Shown: one piece after another, positions 16,215 to 24,606 of the stretch
Layout: each line of letters starts with the position of its first letter
Position numbering within the stretch: the first letter of the stretch is position 1
Source: Gammaproteobacteria bacterium CG11_big_fil_rev_8_21_14_0_20_46_22
Lineage (GTDB): Bacteria; Pseudomonadota; Gammaproteobacteria; UBA12402
Length of the DNA stretch: 51,911 bases
Reading direction: 5' to 3'
Assembly (NCBI GenBank): GCA_002796245.1
Contig: PCWT01000049.1
Span: 1 to 51,911 of the forward strand
The notes under the pieces: generated by a model
Databases searched by the model: none
Seen by the model: only the letters and a program-made list of their open reading frames with translations
What the model was told of the DNA's origin: nothing
Translations under genes and position numbers: made by a program

Positions 16215-17594
16215 ATGACGCGATCGATTAAACACTTCCTGCTCTTTTACCTTCTACTGAGCATCACCTTAACATCGTCGCTAACCGCGCTGGGCAATTA
16301 CTTTTTGGACAATCGTGTCATCAAGCAACACTTTTCATTGCAACTTCAGCAAGCAGCAAATTTTTTAGATGCGCTTGTCAGTGAAAACCCAAGCCAAGCT
16401 TATCTGAACAGCCTGCAAAAACGCATAACACTGTTGCCATTAATCAGTGATGAGCAAGCTTTCGAAGTCTGGAACCATCAAGGCAAAGTGATTTTACGCT
16501 CGGAAAATGCCAGCATTATCCCTGTCGATAAGCTTCGTCCGGGCCTTACACCCGTCAAAATCGACAACATGAGCTGGCTTGTGGTGGATGTCAGCAATTC
16601 TCGTTTGAGTCACTATCGCATCGTTGCTGGGGCGCGGTATGACGTGCACACCATGCTCAAGCAACAGATGACTTGGGTGAACCTATTGATGTTGTTATGG
16701 AGCTACCCACTGCTCGGCTTTTTAATATGGTTTATTATCGATCGTGGATTAACCACGCTTAAACGGCTCACTTCGACGTTGTTTTCTCGTGACGCCACAG
16801 AATTACAGCGTATTGATATTCAAAATGCTCCGATTGAAATTAAGCCGCTGATCGATGCGCTGAATAATTTATTTAATAAACTGCATAATGCCTTTGAGCG
16901 TAATATTCGCTTTTCAGCTGACGCGGCCCACGAGTTGCGCACCCCACTGGCCGCGTTAAAAACGCAGGCACAAGTCGCACTCGGCGCCCCCAACGATGAG
17001 CTGCGTAAAGCGGGTTTGCGCAATGTGATCTCTGGCGTTGATCGCTGTACACACATCGTTCAGCAGCTCCTTACACTGAGCCGCTTAGACCCTGAAAATG
17101 CACTACACAACCCACAATGGTTTGACGTGGCTAAGTTAGCCACGGAAATTATCGCTCAGCTCGTGCCTAGTGCCATCGATAAAAATATCGACGTCAGCTT
17201 TAATCAACCCGAATCCGACAGTTTAGTGATGTACGGCTCTGAAACAGCCATCAGTATTTTGGTCAGAAACCTTGTCGATAATGCGATTCGTTACACGCCT
17301 GATGGCGCTCAAGTTAGCGTATCGCTCTATGAAACAAGCCGTGACATTGTGCTGAATGTGACTGATTCCGGCCCCGGCATTCCTAAAGAACTGCGTAAGC
17401 GAGTGTTTGAGCGCTTCTACCGTGTTTTAGGCTCTAAAGCTTCAGGCAGTGGCCTAGGCCTTGCGATTGTTCAACAAATTGCAAAGCTGCATAATGCACG
17501 CATCATCTTAGGCGAGCCTCAAGACGGCACAGGGCTTGAAGTTGAAATTCATTTCCCTAAAACACACACTGACAAACCCTCCTACGTGGCTTGA
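16215..17594 (+). CDS. Sensor histidine kinase (PmrB/QseC-like)
   Basis: A 459-residue inner-membrane kinase. An N-terminal transmembrane helix, a periplasmic loop of about 125 residues and a second helix (LLMLLWSYPLLGFLIWFII) precede a HAMP-like linker. The H-box is AADAAHELRTPLAAL-like with the actual sequence FSADAAHELRTPLAALK (His near 240). The ATPase domain has NLVDNAIRYTP, DSGPGIP and GSGLGLAIV. It should autophosphorylate and pass phosphate to the regulator encoded just upstream. The 3' end overlaps the convergent pseudopilin-like gene by 13 bp. Confidence 0.92.
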   Translation: MTRSIKHFLLFYLLLSITLTSSLTALGNYFLDNRVIKQHFSLQLQQAANFLDALVSENPSQAYLNSLQKRITLLPLISDEQAFEVWNHQGKVILRSENASIIPVDKLRPGLTPVKIDNMSWLVVDVSNSRLSHYRIVAGARYDVHTMLKQQMTWVNLLMLLWSYPLLGFLIWFIIDRGLTTLKRLTSTLFSRDATELQRIDIQNAPIEIKPLIDALNNLFNKLHNAFERNIRFSADAAHELRTPLAALKTQAQVALGAPNDELRKAGLRNVISGVDRCTHIVQQLLTLSRLDPENALHNPQWFDVAKLATEIIAQLVPSAIDKNIDVSFNQPESDSLVMYGSETAISILVRNLVDNAIRYTPDGAQVSVSLYETSRDIVLNVTDSGPGIPKELRKRVFERFYRVLGSKASGSGLGLAIVQQIAKLHNARIILGEPQDGTGLEVEIHFPKTHTDKPSYVA

Positions 17595-17713
17595 CGGTGT
17601 GTGACAGCCTGCTTTAATGCACTAGACACACTGAGCTCATCATTAAGCCTAGCACTAAAGCTTAAAACACTGGCTTCAAACACAGACAATAGCACCATCA
17701 CAATCAACAGCAT
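17582..17713 (-). CDS. Tiny pseudopilin-like protein (PilX/GspK-like N-terminus), 43 residues
   Basis: A 43-residue frame whose ATG overlaps the stop of the upstream pilin gene (TGATG), with AAGGAG 5 bases upstream, so translational coupling is likely. The product begins MLLIVMVLLSVFEASVLSFS, a pilin-type hydrophobic helix, then a short helix with SSALKQAVTHR as in truncated PilX/GspK proteins. The codons before the ATG read R-S-K-G-V-V, exactly a prepilin cleavage context, but the only codon at the expected start is ATA (17734). Either the leader is lost or initiation is unusual. Identification rests on context and hydrophobic pattern. Confidence 0.5.
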   Translation of the reverse strand: MLLIVMVLLSVFEASVLSFSARLNDELSVSSALKQAVTHRQAT

Positions 17714-18384
17714 CACGACTCCTTTAGAGCGTATGAGCTAAGCATTAACACATAACAGCGTGTTTTTTGGCACAACTGTAATCTCGGCTTCTCAAATCTT
17801 GCACGCGTGATGCGCGCCAACCACTGCCGTGACGAAGCCTTATCAACTTTCAATCTCAGCGCTTGTTCTTGCGCTGAGTATTTCAAAGCTATCGTATGAT
17901 CATCGGCAAGCCAGACTGCTTTCGAGCGATGAAAAGTAAAATCTGTCACGATCCTATTGTGATACACCGAAAGCACAGTGATTACCATTGGTGCCTTATC
18001 GCGAGAAAAAACCTGAACACTGTCACCCCGATGAAATGGCTGTGATATTTTCTGAGCTTCAAGCAATACCTCAGCGCTGTCCTTTGATACGTTTGCACGA
18101 AACAGCTGGTGGCGAACATGCTCGATCGTGAGCATTGTATCACCCCACGCTAGCGTGCTCTGAGTCCGCCCAGCACAACCTGCTGGTGCCTGCGACGAAG
18201 CATGTGCTTTTCTTATGACGTGAAAAGCGAAAGCCACGGCCTGAGCATCATCAAGCGAGCTTATCGCGTGACGATAATGCCTATCCACGGCAAGCGCTGT
18301 CCTCAGCAAAACAGAAACCAATATTGAGCCTAAAACAAGTGCTATGAGCATTTCAACCAGACTAAAGCCTTTATGGTTTTTCAT
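17713..18384 (-). CDS. Type IV pilin-like minor subunit (PilW-like)
   Basis: A 223-residue prepilin. MKNHKGFSLVEMLIALVLGSILVSVLL shows the prepilin peptidase site G|FSLVE with Glu5 and the N-terminal assembly helix. The C-terminal about 190 residues form a beta-rich domain with Cys pairs. The start at 18384 is preferred over the upstream ATG at 18408, which would add 8 residues before a standard short leader. It overlaps the upstream small pilin gene by 14 bp and the downstream one by a TGATG junction. It is probably a tip-complex minor pilin. Confidence 0.8.
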   Translation of the reverse strand: MKNHKGFSLVEMLIALVLGSILVSVLLRTALAVDRHYRHAISSLDDAQAVAFAFHVIRKAHASSQAPAGCAGRTQSTLAWGDTMLTIEHVRHQLFRANVSKDSAEVLLEAQKISQPFHRGDSVQVFSRDKAPMVITVLSVYHNRIVTDFTFHRSKAVWLADDHTIALKYSAQEQALRLKVDKASSRQWLARITRARFEKPRLQLCQKTRCYVLMLSSYALKES

Positions 18385-18538
18385 ACTGCTGAAACACATA
18401 GTTATCATTTTGCTTGATACGTGCCAATATTTGGCTCATTTGTCGCAGACTATCGGCGGCAATGCCCGTAAATACCGCCAACACCATCATTAAAACTATC
18501 AGCTCCAATGAGCCAAAACCCTCGGCTAATTTAGGCAT
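18371..18538 (-). CDS. Small type IV pilin-like protein (PilV-like), 55 residues
   Basis: A 55-residue frame found by hand. MPKLAEG|FGSLELIVLMMVLAVF contains a prepilin cleavage site with Phe1 and Glu5 and a hydrophobic assembly helix. The remaining about 30 residues are a polar helix with no globular head. It starts inside the end of the VgrG-like gene (13-bp overlap) and ends inside the PilW-like gene (14-bp overlap). This tight nesting argues it is a real, co-translated gene. A headless pilin could be a minor initiator subunit. Confidence 0.7.
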   Translation of the reverse strand: MPKLAEGFGSLELIVLMMVLAVFTGIAADSLRQMSQILARIKQNDNYVFQQYEKP

Positions 18539-19764
18539 AACACATCACTTGTGATTTCAATGCCAGCCTCGCTAAGTCTCACACGACTGTTACCACAGCA
18601 AAACTCAATGCTTTCTCGTGCATTCAACGCGATCGTCTGTGTGTTAATCGAAACCGATTGCTGAGCGCTTAGCAAAACACTTTCGGCATTAAGGTTTTGT
18701 GTATTGTTTGCTGACAACTCTAAAGATTTTGCCGAAATGCTCAGGCTCTCTTTTTTCTGCCGCCAGAAAGCCCGCTTGGTTTCAAAATGAAACGCAGCCT
18801 TAGCGGTTGATGATGATTTCGCACCAATAACCACAGGCTCAAAATACGGAAAGGTGTTTTCAAGCAAAACTTTTGCATTTCTAACATTGTACATGGTAGG
18901 GTCGCACTGATTGAAATACGGCAGGCGAACACAAAAACTAGCTGGCTTCTCACCAGGCTTATCCGGGTAAGCTTTCAAAGATTGCGCTGCACCGTACACG
19001 GTATATTCTGTGTTTTTTGATGCAATGAACTCTAGATGAGCGACAACTGTGCTAGCAGCGCGAGGCGTCAAGCTCATGGGTGAAAAAGTCAGATTATACT
19101 GCCAAGAAACACCGTCGTACTCACACACAATGGTTTTAAGAAACCGTTGCTGATAAACATCCAATAATTGCGCGCCACCTGCTGCCATACTTGCGCGAAG
19201 CAGGCACCCTTGCGCGTGGACCCGTAAGGCTGATGCGCAAAGTTTTCGACGACTATCATAGTGTTGATCAAACACGGTGAAGATAATCTCTTCGCGACAA
19301 TGATGAAAAGCAAAATTTAAGCCTCGGCTCATCAGCAGCCCCTGGAGAAATGAAAATGATGATTCGTCGTACTGTCGAGCAGAATCAATCAACACAGGTT
19401 TAGCGCGGTAGGCTAAGTGAACCCTTGATGGTAATAATGAAGCCATCAAACTCTCCAGGGTACAAGAAGAAAAATACTGTGTTCTAGCTTCGTGAGAAAA
19501 CACAGGAGGCAAGCTGAGAATCAACTGAGATTGATTGCAGGTCATATCAAAGACTACACTGATCACAACACCTGAAAATAACACCTGATGTGAAGATGTT
19601 AGACTTACGCTGACAAAATCACTCAGCCACGCTTTTTGATCGGCTGCCACGGTAAGCCTAGCCTGCGGTACACAGCCCAGTGCTTGCTCAGAACGGTAAC
19701 TTAATACAGCAGTAGCACGATTGGCGTTGCGCAAACACAGCAACGCCTTCGAATCGATATTCAT
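18526..19764 (-). CDS. VgrG-like (phage gpD/gp27 fold) spike protein
   Basis: A 412-residue protein that reads like a compact VgrG. Residues about 40-170 follow the gpD pattern: SDFVSVSLTSSHQVLFSGVV, then SCTLESLMASLL, then RQYDESSFSFLQGLLMSRGL, matching 'vQYrESDfnFLsRLlEeeGI'. Residues 276-316 resemble the end of the OB fold (SFCVRLPYF, then AKVLLENTFPYFEPVVIGAK). Residues 338-410 are a regular beta repeat (ISAKSLELSANN, VLLSAQQSVSIN, IALNARESIEF), like the VgrG/gp5 needle. No other T6SS gene is in the window. Instead it is the first gene of an overlapping operon with three pilin-like genes. No Shine-Dalgarno is visible, so the start is provisional. Confidence 0.65.
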   Translation of the reverse strand: MNIDSKALLCLRNANRATAVLSYRSEQALGCVPQARLTVAADQKAWLSDFVSVSLTSSHQVLFSGVVISVVFDMTCNQSQLILSLPPVFSHEARTQYFSSCTLESLMASLLPSRVHLAYRAKPVLIDSARQYDESSFSFLQGLLMSRGLNFAFHHCREEIIFTVFDQHYDSRRKLCASALRVHAQGCLLRASMAAGGAQLLDVYQQRFLKTIVCEYDGVSWQYNLTFSPMSLTPRAASTVVAHLEFIASKNTEYTVYGAAQSLKAYPDKPGEKPASFCVRLPYFNQCDPTMYNVRNAKVLLENTFPYFEPVVIGAKSSSTAKAAFHFETKRAFWRQKKESLSISAKSLELSANNTQNLNAESVLLSAQQSVSINTQTIALNARESIEFCCGNSRVRLSEAGIEITSDVLCLN

Positions 19765-19818
19765 AAAAATCAGGGGAAAATCAGAATAAGAAAACCCTAA
19801 CCCGCGCCGCTAGGCTTT

Positions 19819-20967
19819 TCAAGCAACTTTTTTTACCAAGATATTGCCTGCAGAATATCCTGCGCCAAAAGAAGACAACAAGCCGTAATCGTCCACCGCT
19901 AAATCGTTATGGTAACGATGAAAAGCGATCAAACAACCTGGCGAGCTGGTGTTGCCAAACTCATCCAAGATGATCGGTGCTTCGTCTGCGCTGGGTTTTC
20001 GGCCCAGTATTTTTTCAGCAATCAACTCGTTCATATGGGCATTAGCCTGATGCAACCAAAAGCGTTTAACTTGCTCAGGGCTTAAGCCATTAGCTTTAAG
20101 GTGTTCGACGATCATGCTGGAAACCAAGGGCACCACGTCCTTAAACACACGACGACCCAGTTGTTCAAACAAATATTTACTCGTATAAATGAGACCGAGA
20201 TCCGCTTGTACATCGGATTCAACGCGCGTTAAAAAACCAAAATTATTGCGAATATTATTCGAAAACTGCGTGGTTAATCGTGTGTCGACGATTTCAAACA
20301 AATCATCTTGTTTGCTGAGCGTGTTTTCGCACTCAACGATCGTGGCCGTGCAAGCATCGCCAAAAATAAAATGGCTATCGCGATTGCGAAAGTTTAAATG
20401 GGCAGAACAAATTTCAGGGTTAATCAACAGCGCGGTTTTCGCAAGACCCGTTTTGATTGCGCTATACGCTTGGGCAATCGCAAACGTGGCCGAAGAGCAG
20501 GCCACATTCATATCAAATGCAAACCCTTTGGCACCCAATGCCTGCTGAACTTCGATCGATATGGCCGGATAGGCTCGCTGAAAGTTCGAGCAAGCCACGA
20601 TAATCATGTCAATATCTTCAGCCGATTTGTTGGCATTATCGAGCGCGCGCTTTGCGGCGGCGATGGCCATTTCTGCTTGAATTGACATCTCATCGTCTTT
20701 GCGCGGCGCGAACGAGGGTTGCATGCTGTTGGGGTCGAGCACGTGCTCTGCATCCATGAGATACCGGCTTTTGATGCCAGAAACTTTTTCAATAAACCGC
20801 GGGTTAGAGGCCTTTAAAGGCTCAAGCTCACCGGCTTCAATGGCCTTAGCATGTGCATCGTTATAATGTTCAACATAAGCGTTATAGCTTTGAACTAAAG
20901 CTTCGTTGCTCACAGCGTGCTCGGGATGATAAAGGCCTGTGCCAGAAATAAAAATGCGATCGTTCAT
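19819..20967 (-). CDS. Beta-ketoacyl-ACP synthase III-like protein
   Basis: A 382-residue thiolase-fold condensing enzyme. Catalytic Cys157 lies in NVACSSATFAIAQA, the His in FWLHQANAHMN and the Asn in DEFGNTSSPGCLIAFH, in the usual FabH order. The N-terminal insertion (QSYNAYVEHYNDAHAKAIEAGELEPL) and overall length are closer to the Pseudomonas PA3286-type synthase, which elongates medium-chain acyl-CoA, than to the 320-residue FabH. It probably starts fatty acid synthesis from salvaged acyl-CoA. It is followed after 54 bp by the VgrG-like gene. Confidence 0.85.
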   Translation of the reverse strand: MNDRIFISGTGLYHPEHAVSNEALVQSYNAYVEHYNDAHAKAIEAGELEPLKASNPRFIEKVSGIKSRYLMDAEHVLDPNSMQPSFAPRKDDEMSIQAEMAIAAAKRALDNANKSAEDIDMIIVACSNFQRAYPAISIEVQQALGAKGFAFDMNVACSSATFAIAQAYSAIKTGLAKTALLINPEICSAHLNFRNRDSHFIFGDACTATIVECENTLSKQDDLFEIVDTRLTTQFSNNIRNNFGFLTRVESDVQADLGLIYTSKYLFEQLGRRVFKDVVPLVSSMIVEHLKANGLSPEQVKRFWLHQANAHMNELIAEKILGRKPSADEAPIILDEFGNTSSPGCLIAFHRYHNDLAVDDYGLLSSFGAGYSAGNILVKKVA

Positions 20968-21014
20968 TGCGTGCTTATCGTTTTCGTTACGCTATGCTAT
21001 CAAGCTCTCATTCT

Positions 21015-21632
21015 TTAATCAATGTTGAACACGCCCTTACCTTGACGAACTAACGTTGGACTGTCGCCCGATAAATCAACCACCGTGGTGTGTTGATCGC
21101 CGCATACCCCGCTATCAATCATCACATCAGCATGATGATCCCAGGCTAGGCTAATGTCATACGGCTCACTTAACACTTGCGTTTCACCCGGTAATAACAG
21201 GCTGGTGGTGATGATCGGCTCGCCCATCGTTTCGAGCAAAGCCATGGCAATAGTATTCTCAGGCACACGTAAACCGATGATTTTACGCTTAGGGTTGAGC
21301 AACAACCTTGGCACTTCTTTGGTGGCGTTCAGTAAAAAGGTATAGGGCCCCGGAGTATACTCCTTGAGCAAACGAAAGCTTGGCGTTTCCACTTTCGCAT
21401 AGCGACCGAGCTCAGATAAATCTTTGCAGGCCAGCGTAAAAAAGTGCTTATCTTTCAAGCCACGAATTTGGCACAAACGCTCTAATGCCTGCTTATCGCC
21501 CATCTGGCAGGCCAAGGCATAACTCGTGTCGGTGGGATAAATCATAATCTCACCGCGCTTGAGCGCTTCAACGGCTTGTTCGATCAAGCGTTGCTGAGGA
21601 TTGTCGGGGTGGATATATAAAATTTTAGCCAT
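21015..21632 (-). CDS. yciO: YciO-family protein (YrdC/Sua5 fold)
   Basis: A 205-residue YrdC-domain protein. GEIMIYPTDTSYALAC, then RGLKDKHFFTLACKDLSELGRYA and TPGPYTFLL mark the YciO branch. TsaC/Sua5 relatives make threonylcarbamoyl-AMP for tRNA t6A; the activity of YciO itself is weak or uncertain. The start MAKILYIHPDN at 21632 is chosen over an ATG 90 bases upstream that would cross the divergent yciB start. Confidence 0.85.
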   Translation of the reverse strand: MAKILYIHPDNPQQRLIEQAVEALKRGEIMIYPTDTSYALACQMGDKQALERLCQIRGLKDKHFFTLACKDLSELGRYAKVETPSFRLLKEYTPGPYTFLLNATKEVPRLLLNPKRKIIGLRVPENTIAMALLETMGEPIITTSLLLPGETQVLSEPYDISLAWDHHADVMIDSGVCGDQHTTVVDLSGDSPTLVRQGKGVFNID

Positions 21633-21634
21633 GC

Positions 21635-21662
21635 TTGCCACTCGCGCGCTTACCGTTATAAT
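21635..21662 (+). promoter_or_regulatory. Putative sigma70 promoter of yciB-bolA
   Basis: TTGCCA (21635-21640), a 16-bp spacer and a perfect TATAAT (21657-21662) lie 28 bp upstream of the yciB ATG. Confidence 0.6.
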
Positions 21663-21690
21663 CGCTACACTATAAAACCTTAGAGCCCTT

Positions 21691-22224
21691 ATGCAATTAC
21701 TTTTTGATCTTATCCCCATCATTATTTTCTTTTTGTGTTACAAATTAGCCGGCATTTATGCAGCCACGGCCGCCGCCATGGTGGTCTCTGCTATTCAGCT
21801 CATTTACTTTCGCTTGAAGTACAAACGCTTTGAAATGCTGCAAATCGTGACGTTAGTGCTGATTTTAGTGTTAGGTAGCGCAACCTTGCTATTGCACAAC
21901 CCCTTGTTTATCAAATGGAAACCCACGGTGATTTACTGGATTTTCGCCATTGTCTTTCTGGTCAGTGGTTTTTGGGGCAAGCAGCCCTTGATACAGCGTG
22001 TTTTGGGCCACAAAGTCACCCTGCCTGATCACGTTTGGCAAACATTAAACTGGAGCTGGTTCGGGTATTTTTTGCTGCTCGGTGGGGCGAATCTTTATGT
22101 GATTTATCATTTTTCCACCGACGCCTGGGTAGATTTCAAACTCTTTGGTACTTTGATTTTGACTTTTATCTTTATCATCGGCCAAGGCCTGTATTTACAA
22201 CGCTACTTGGATAAAACTTCATGA
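21691..22224 (+). CDS. yciB: Inner-membrane septation protein YciB
   Basis: A 177-residue polytopic protein (about five membrane helices) with the family opening MQLLFDLIPIIIFFLCYKLAGIYAAT and the conserved KPTVIYW, ...GKQPLIQRVLG and LNWSWFGYFLLLGGANLYV blocks. YciB (IspA) helps keep envelope integrity and interacts with elongation and division proteins. The stop overlaps the bolA start (ATGA). Confidence 0.92.
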   Translation: MQLLFDLIPIIIFFLCYKLAGIYAATAAAMVVSAIQLIYFRLKYKRFEMLQIVTLVLILVLGSATLLLHNPLFIKWKPTVIYWIFAIVFLVSGFWGKQPLIQRVLGHKVTLPDHVWQTLNWSWFGYFLLLGGANLYVIYHFSTDAWVDFKLFGTLILTFIFIIGQGLYLQRYLDKTS

Positions 22225-22493
22225 CACCGGCTGAGCGTAAGCAATATATCGAAACAGAACTAACCACACATTTAGCACCCAGCGTGTTAAAGGTAATGGA
22301 CGAAAGCCATCTGCACGCAGGCCATGCCGGCGCACAAAGCGGCGCCAGCCATTTCGCTATTGAGATTGCTGCTAAGGTTTTTGAAGGTAAAACGCGCGTG
22401 GCCGCGCACCGAATGATCTATGCATTGCTTGCCGATGTAATCCCTCACGAGATTCATGCGCTTAGGATCGTGATGGTGCATCAAGGGACGTAG
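22221..22493 (+). CDS. BolA-family protein
   Basis: A 90-residue BolA-like protein: VMDESHLHAGHAGAQSGASHFAIEI, then VFEGKTRVAAHRMIYALLAD and EIHALRI. The conserved His residues that coordinate [2Fe-2S] clusters with monothiol glutaredoxins are present. It overlaps yciB by 4 bp and is co-transcribed with it. It is likely involved in iron-sulphur handling or stress morphology. Confidence 0.92.
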   Translation: MTPAERKQYIETELTTHLAPSVLKVMDESHLHAGHAGAQSGASHFAIEIAAKVFEGKTRVAAHRMIYALLADVIPHEIHALRIVMVHQGT

Positions 22494-22512
22494 GAAAAAC
22501 AAACCCGGGTTT

Positions 22513-23412
22513 TTAAAAATAAACCAAATCTTCTTGGCGGAGCAAAAACACCCCTTCTCCGCCACGCTCAAACGCCAGCCAGATCAGTGGCGCGTCGGGG
22601 TATCGGCGCATCATGGCGGCTTGGCTGTTCCCGACCTCAACGATCAACACGCCTTTAGGGTTCAGGTGCGTTTTGGCGGCCTCAATAATCTTAAGCGCAA
22701 TGGCCAAGCCCTCGTCTTGGGCATGCAGTGCAATATCGGGCTCGTGGTGAAATTCATCCGGGCGAGACTGAAAATCATGATCATCCACATACGGCGGGTT
22801 GCTCACAATCAAGTCGTAAGTTTTTCCTTCTAACGCGCTGAATAAATCCGACTCAATCAGGTTCACACCCGAGCCCAGCTCGGCTTTATTCATCTTGGCC
22901 ACAGCTAAGGCATCAGGCGAGATATCCACGGCATCCACCTGACAATTTAAGTATTTTTCCATCAGAATGGCTAAGCAGCCGCTGCCGGTGCACATATCCA
23001 AAACCGCAAAAGGCTGATCGCCTAAGTGCTCCAGCCAAGGGTAAAAGCCCTGCTCGATCAACTCGGCAATCGGTGAGCGCGGGATAATCACCCGCTCGTC
23101 CACGTAAAAACGAAAGCCGCTGAGATAGGCCGACTGGGTAATATACGCCATAGGTTTGCGCTGCTCGATACGCGATACCAAATCTTTTTCGAGCTGATCG
23201 ACTAAGCCCTGCTCAACACTATCGTTTAAATGGTCATCGAGTGTGTTCAGGTCAATATTCGCCCGTTCGCACACGAGCCAAATGGCCTCGTCCAGGGGGT
23301 TGTCCACGCCGTGACCAAAACAAAGATCTGAAGCGGCCAAACGGTCTGCAATCGCCTCAATCACAGCCTTTAAATGACCGCCGGCTTTTAATGATTTTTG
23401 GGCTTGCGCCAT
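22513..23412 (-). CDS. prmB: Ribosomal protein uL3 glutamine N5-methyltransferase
   Basis: A 299-residue SAM-dependent methyltransferase of the HemK/PrmB family. SAM site VLDMCTGSGCLAI, catalytic NPPY in IVSNPPYVDDHD, and the N-terminal helical substrate domain with PRSPIAELIEQGF are clear. The D-C-TGSG and RSPIAELI forms favour PrmB over PrmC. Divergent from the RND adaptor gene. Confidence 0.9.
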   Translation of the reverse strand: MAQAQKSLKAGGHLKAVIEAIADRLAASDLCFGHGVDNPLDEAIWLVCERANIDLNTLDDHLNDSVEQGLVDQLEKDLVSRIEQRKPMAYITQSAYLSGFRFYVDERVIIPRSPIAELIEQGFYPWLEHLGDQPFAVLDMCTGSGCLAILMEKYLNCQVDAVDISPDALAVAKMNKAELGSGVNLIESDLFSALEGKTYDLIVSNPPYVDDHDFQSRPDEFHHEPDIALHAQDEGLAIALKIIEAAKTHLNPKGVLIVEVGNSQAAMMRRYPDAPLIWLAFERGGEGVFLLRQEDLVYF

Positions 23413-23460
23413 ACGATTAATCCAATTATTATCAAACGCTTATCAAGAGAAGCCATTAGT

Positions 23461-24606
23461 ATGATCAAACGTTTTATCATTGTCATCATTTTACTTATTA
23501 TTATCTTTGGCGGTGTTTTTGGTTTTGATGCCTTTCGCAGCATGATGGTCAAAAACTATATGGCGCACTTTTCACCGCCAGCCGCTAACATCACTGCCAC
23601 CGCCGCGAAAAATGAAAGCTGGCAGCCGCACCTTTACGCCATTGGTAGCCTTGAAGCGTATAACGGCGTGGATCTCTCGCCTAAACAAGACGGCGTGATC
23701 GACAAAATTTATTTCCACTCCGGCGAAGAAGTGAAAGCTGACACCCCCATCGTGCACCAAGACACCAGCGTAGATGAGCAAGAGCTGAAGAACTACGAAG
23801 CGCAATTATTGGTGAGCAAAGAAAACTTCGCACGCGCGAAAGAGTTAAACAAAAAAGGCTTTGTGAGCGATTCGGACTACGATGAATCGCGCGCCACCTA
23901 TCAGCAAGCGATTGCCAATGTTGATAAAACTGAAACGATCATCGATGAAAAAACCATACGTGCACCGTTTGCCGGCAAGCTCGGTATTCGTAATGTGAAC
24001 TTGGGCGAGTATGTAGCGCCGGGCACCAACACCGTTGTCAATATTCAGCAAATCGATCCTTTACGCGTTTTATTTAATCTGCCGCAGCAAAATTTAGCGT
24101 CTATTTACGTCGGCCAACAAATCAAAGTCCTACGCGCCGATGACCCCGATAAAAAGCCTTTCTACGGAAAAATCACCGCGATCGATTCTTCCGTGAATAC
24201 CGACACACGTAACATCCAAGTGCAAGCGCGTGTAGACAACAAAGCGTTGACGCTCGTGCCGGGCATGTACGTGAATGTTTATGTTTTAATGCCAAAAGAA
24301 GACCAAGTGCTCACCATTCCGCAAACCGCGGTGAGCTATAACCCGTACGGTGATTTCGTGTATGTCATCGAGAAAGGCACGCAAGAGATTAAAGGCAAAA
24401 AAGTCACCGGCGACTTTGCCAAGCAAGTCTTTATCACCACCGGTGACATGCGCGGCGGACAAGTCGCTATCCTCAAGGGCCTGAAGGCCGGCGACTTGGT
24501 TGCGACATCTGGCCAGCTCAAACTGCAAAACAATTCGCCTGTAGTGGTCACACCTGACAAAGGCTTTAAAGCCGACAAAAAAGCTAACCCGGCGGAGCTG
24601 CACTAA
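23461..24606 (+). CDS. RND efflux periplasmic adaptor subunit
   Basis: A 381-residue membrane-fusion protein. An N-terminal anchor (MIKRFIIVIILLIIIFGGVF) precedes the lipoyl half SLEAYNGVDLSPKQDGVIDKIYFHSGEEV, a helical hairpin (NYEAQLLVSKENFARAKELN...SDSDYDESRATY), the second lipoyl half TIRAPFAGKLGIRNVNLGEYV and the beta-barrel. It links the RND pump to an outer-membrane channel, which is not encoded nearby. The stop overlaps the pump ATG by one base. I start at 23461 because the longer frame begins within the divergent prmB. Confidence 0.92.
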   Translation: MIKRFIIVIILLIIIFGGVFGFDAFRSMMVKNYMAHFSPPAANITATAAKNESWQPHLYAIGSLEAYNGVDLSPKQDGVIDKIYFHSGEEVKADTPIVHQDTSVDEQELKNYEAQLLVSKENFARAKELNKKGFVSDSDYDESRATYQQAIANVDKTETIIDEKTIRAPFAGKLGIRNVNLGEYVAPGTNTVVNIQQIDPLRVLFNLPQQNLASIYVGQQIKVLRADDPDKKPFYGKITAIDSSVNTDTRNIQVQARVDNKALTLVPGMYVNVYVLMPKEDQVLTIPQTAVSYNPYGDFVYVIEKGTQEIKGKKVTGDFAKQVFITTGDMRGGQVAILKGLKAGDLVATSGQLKLQNNSPVVVTPDKGFKADKKANPAELH

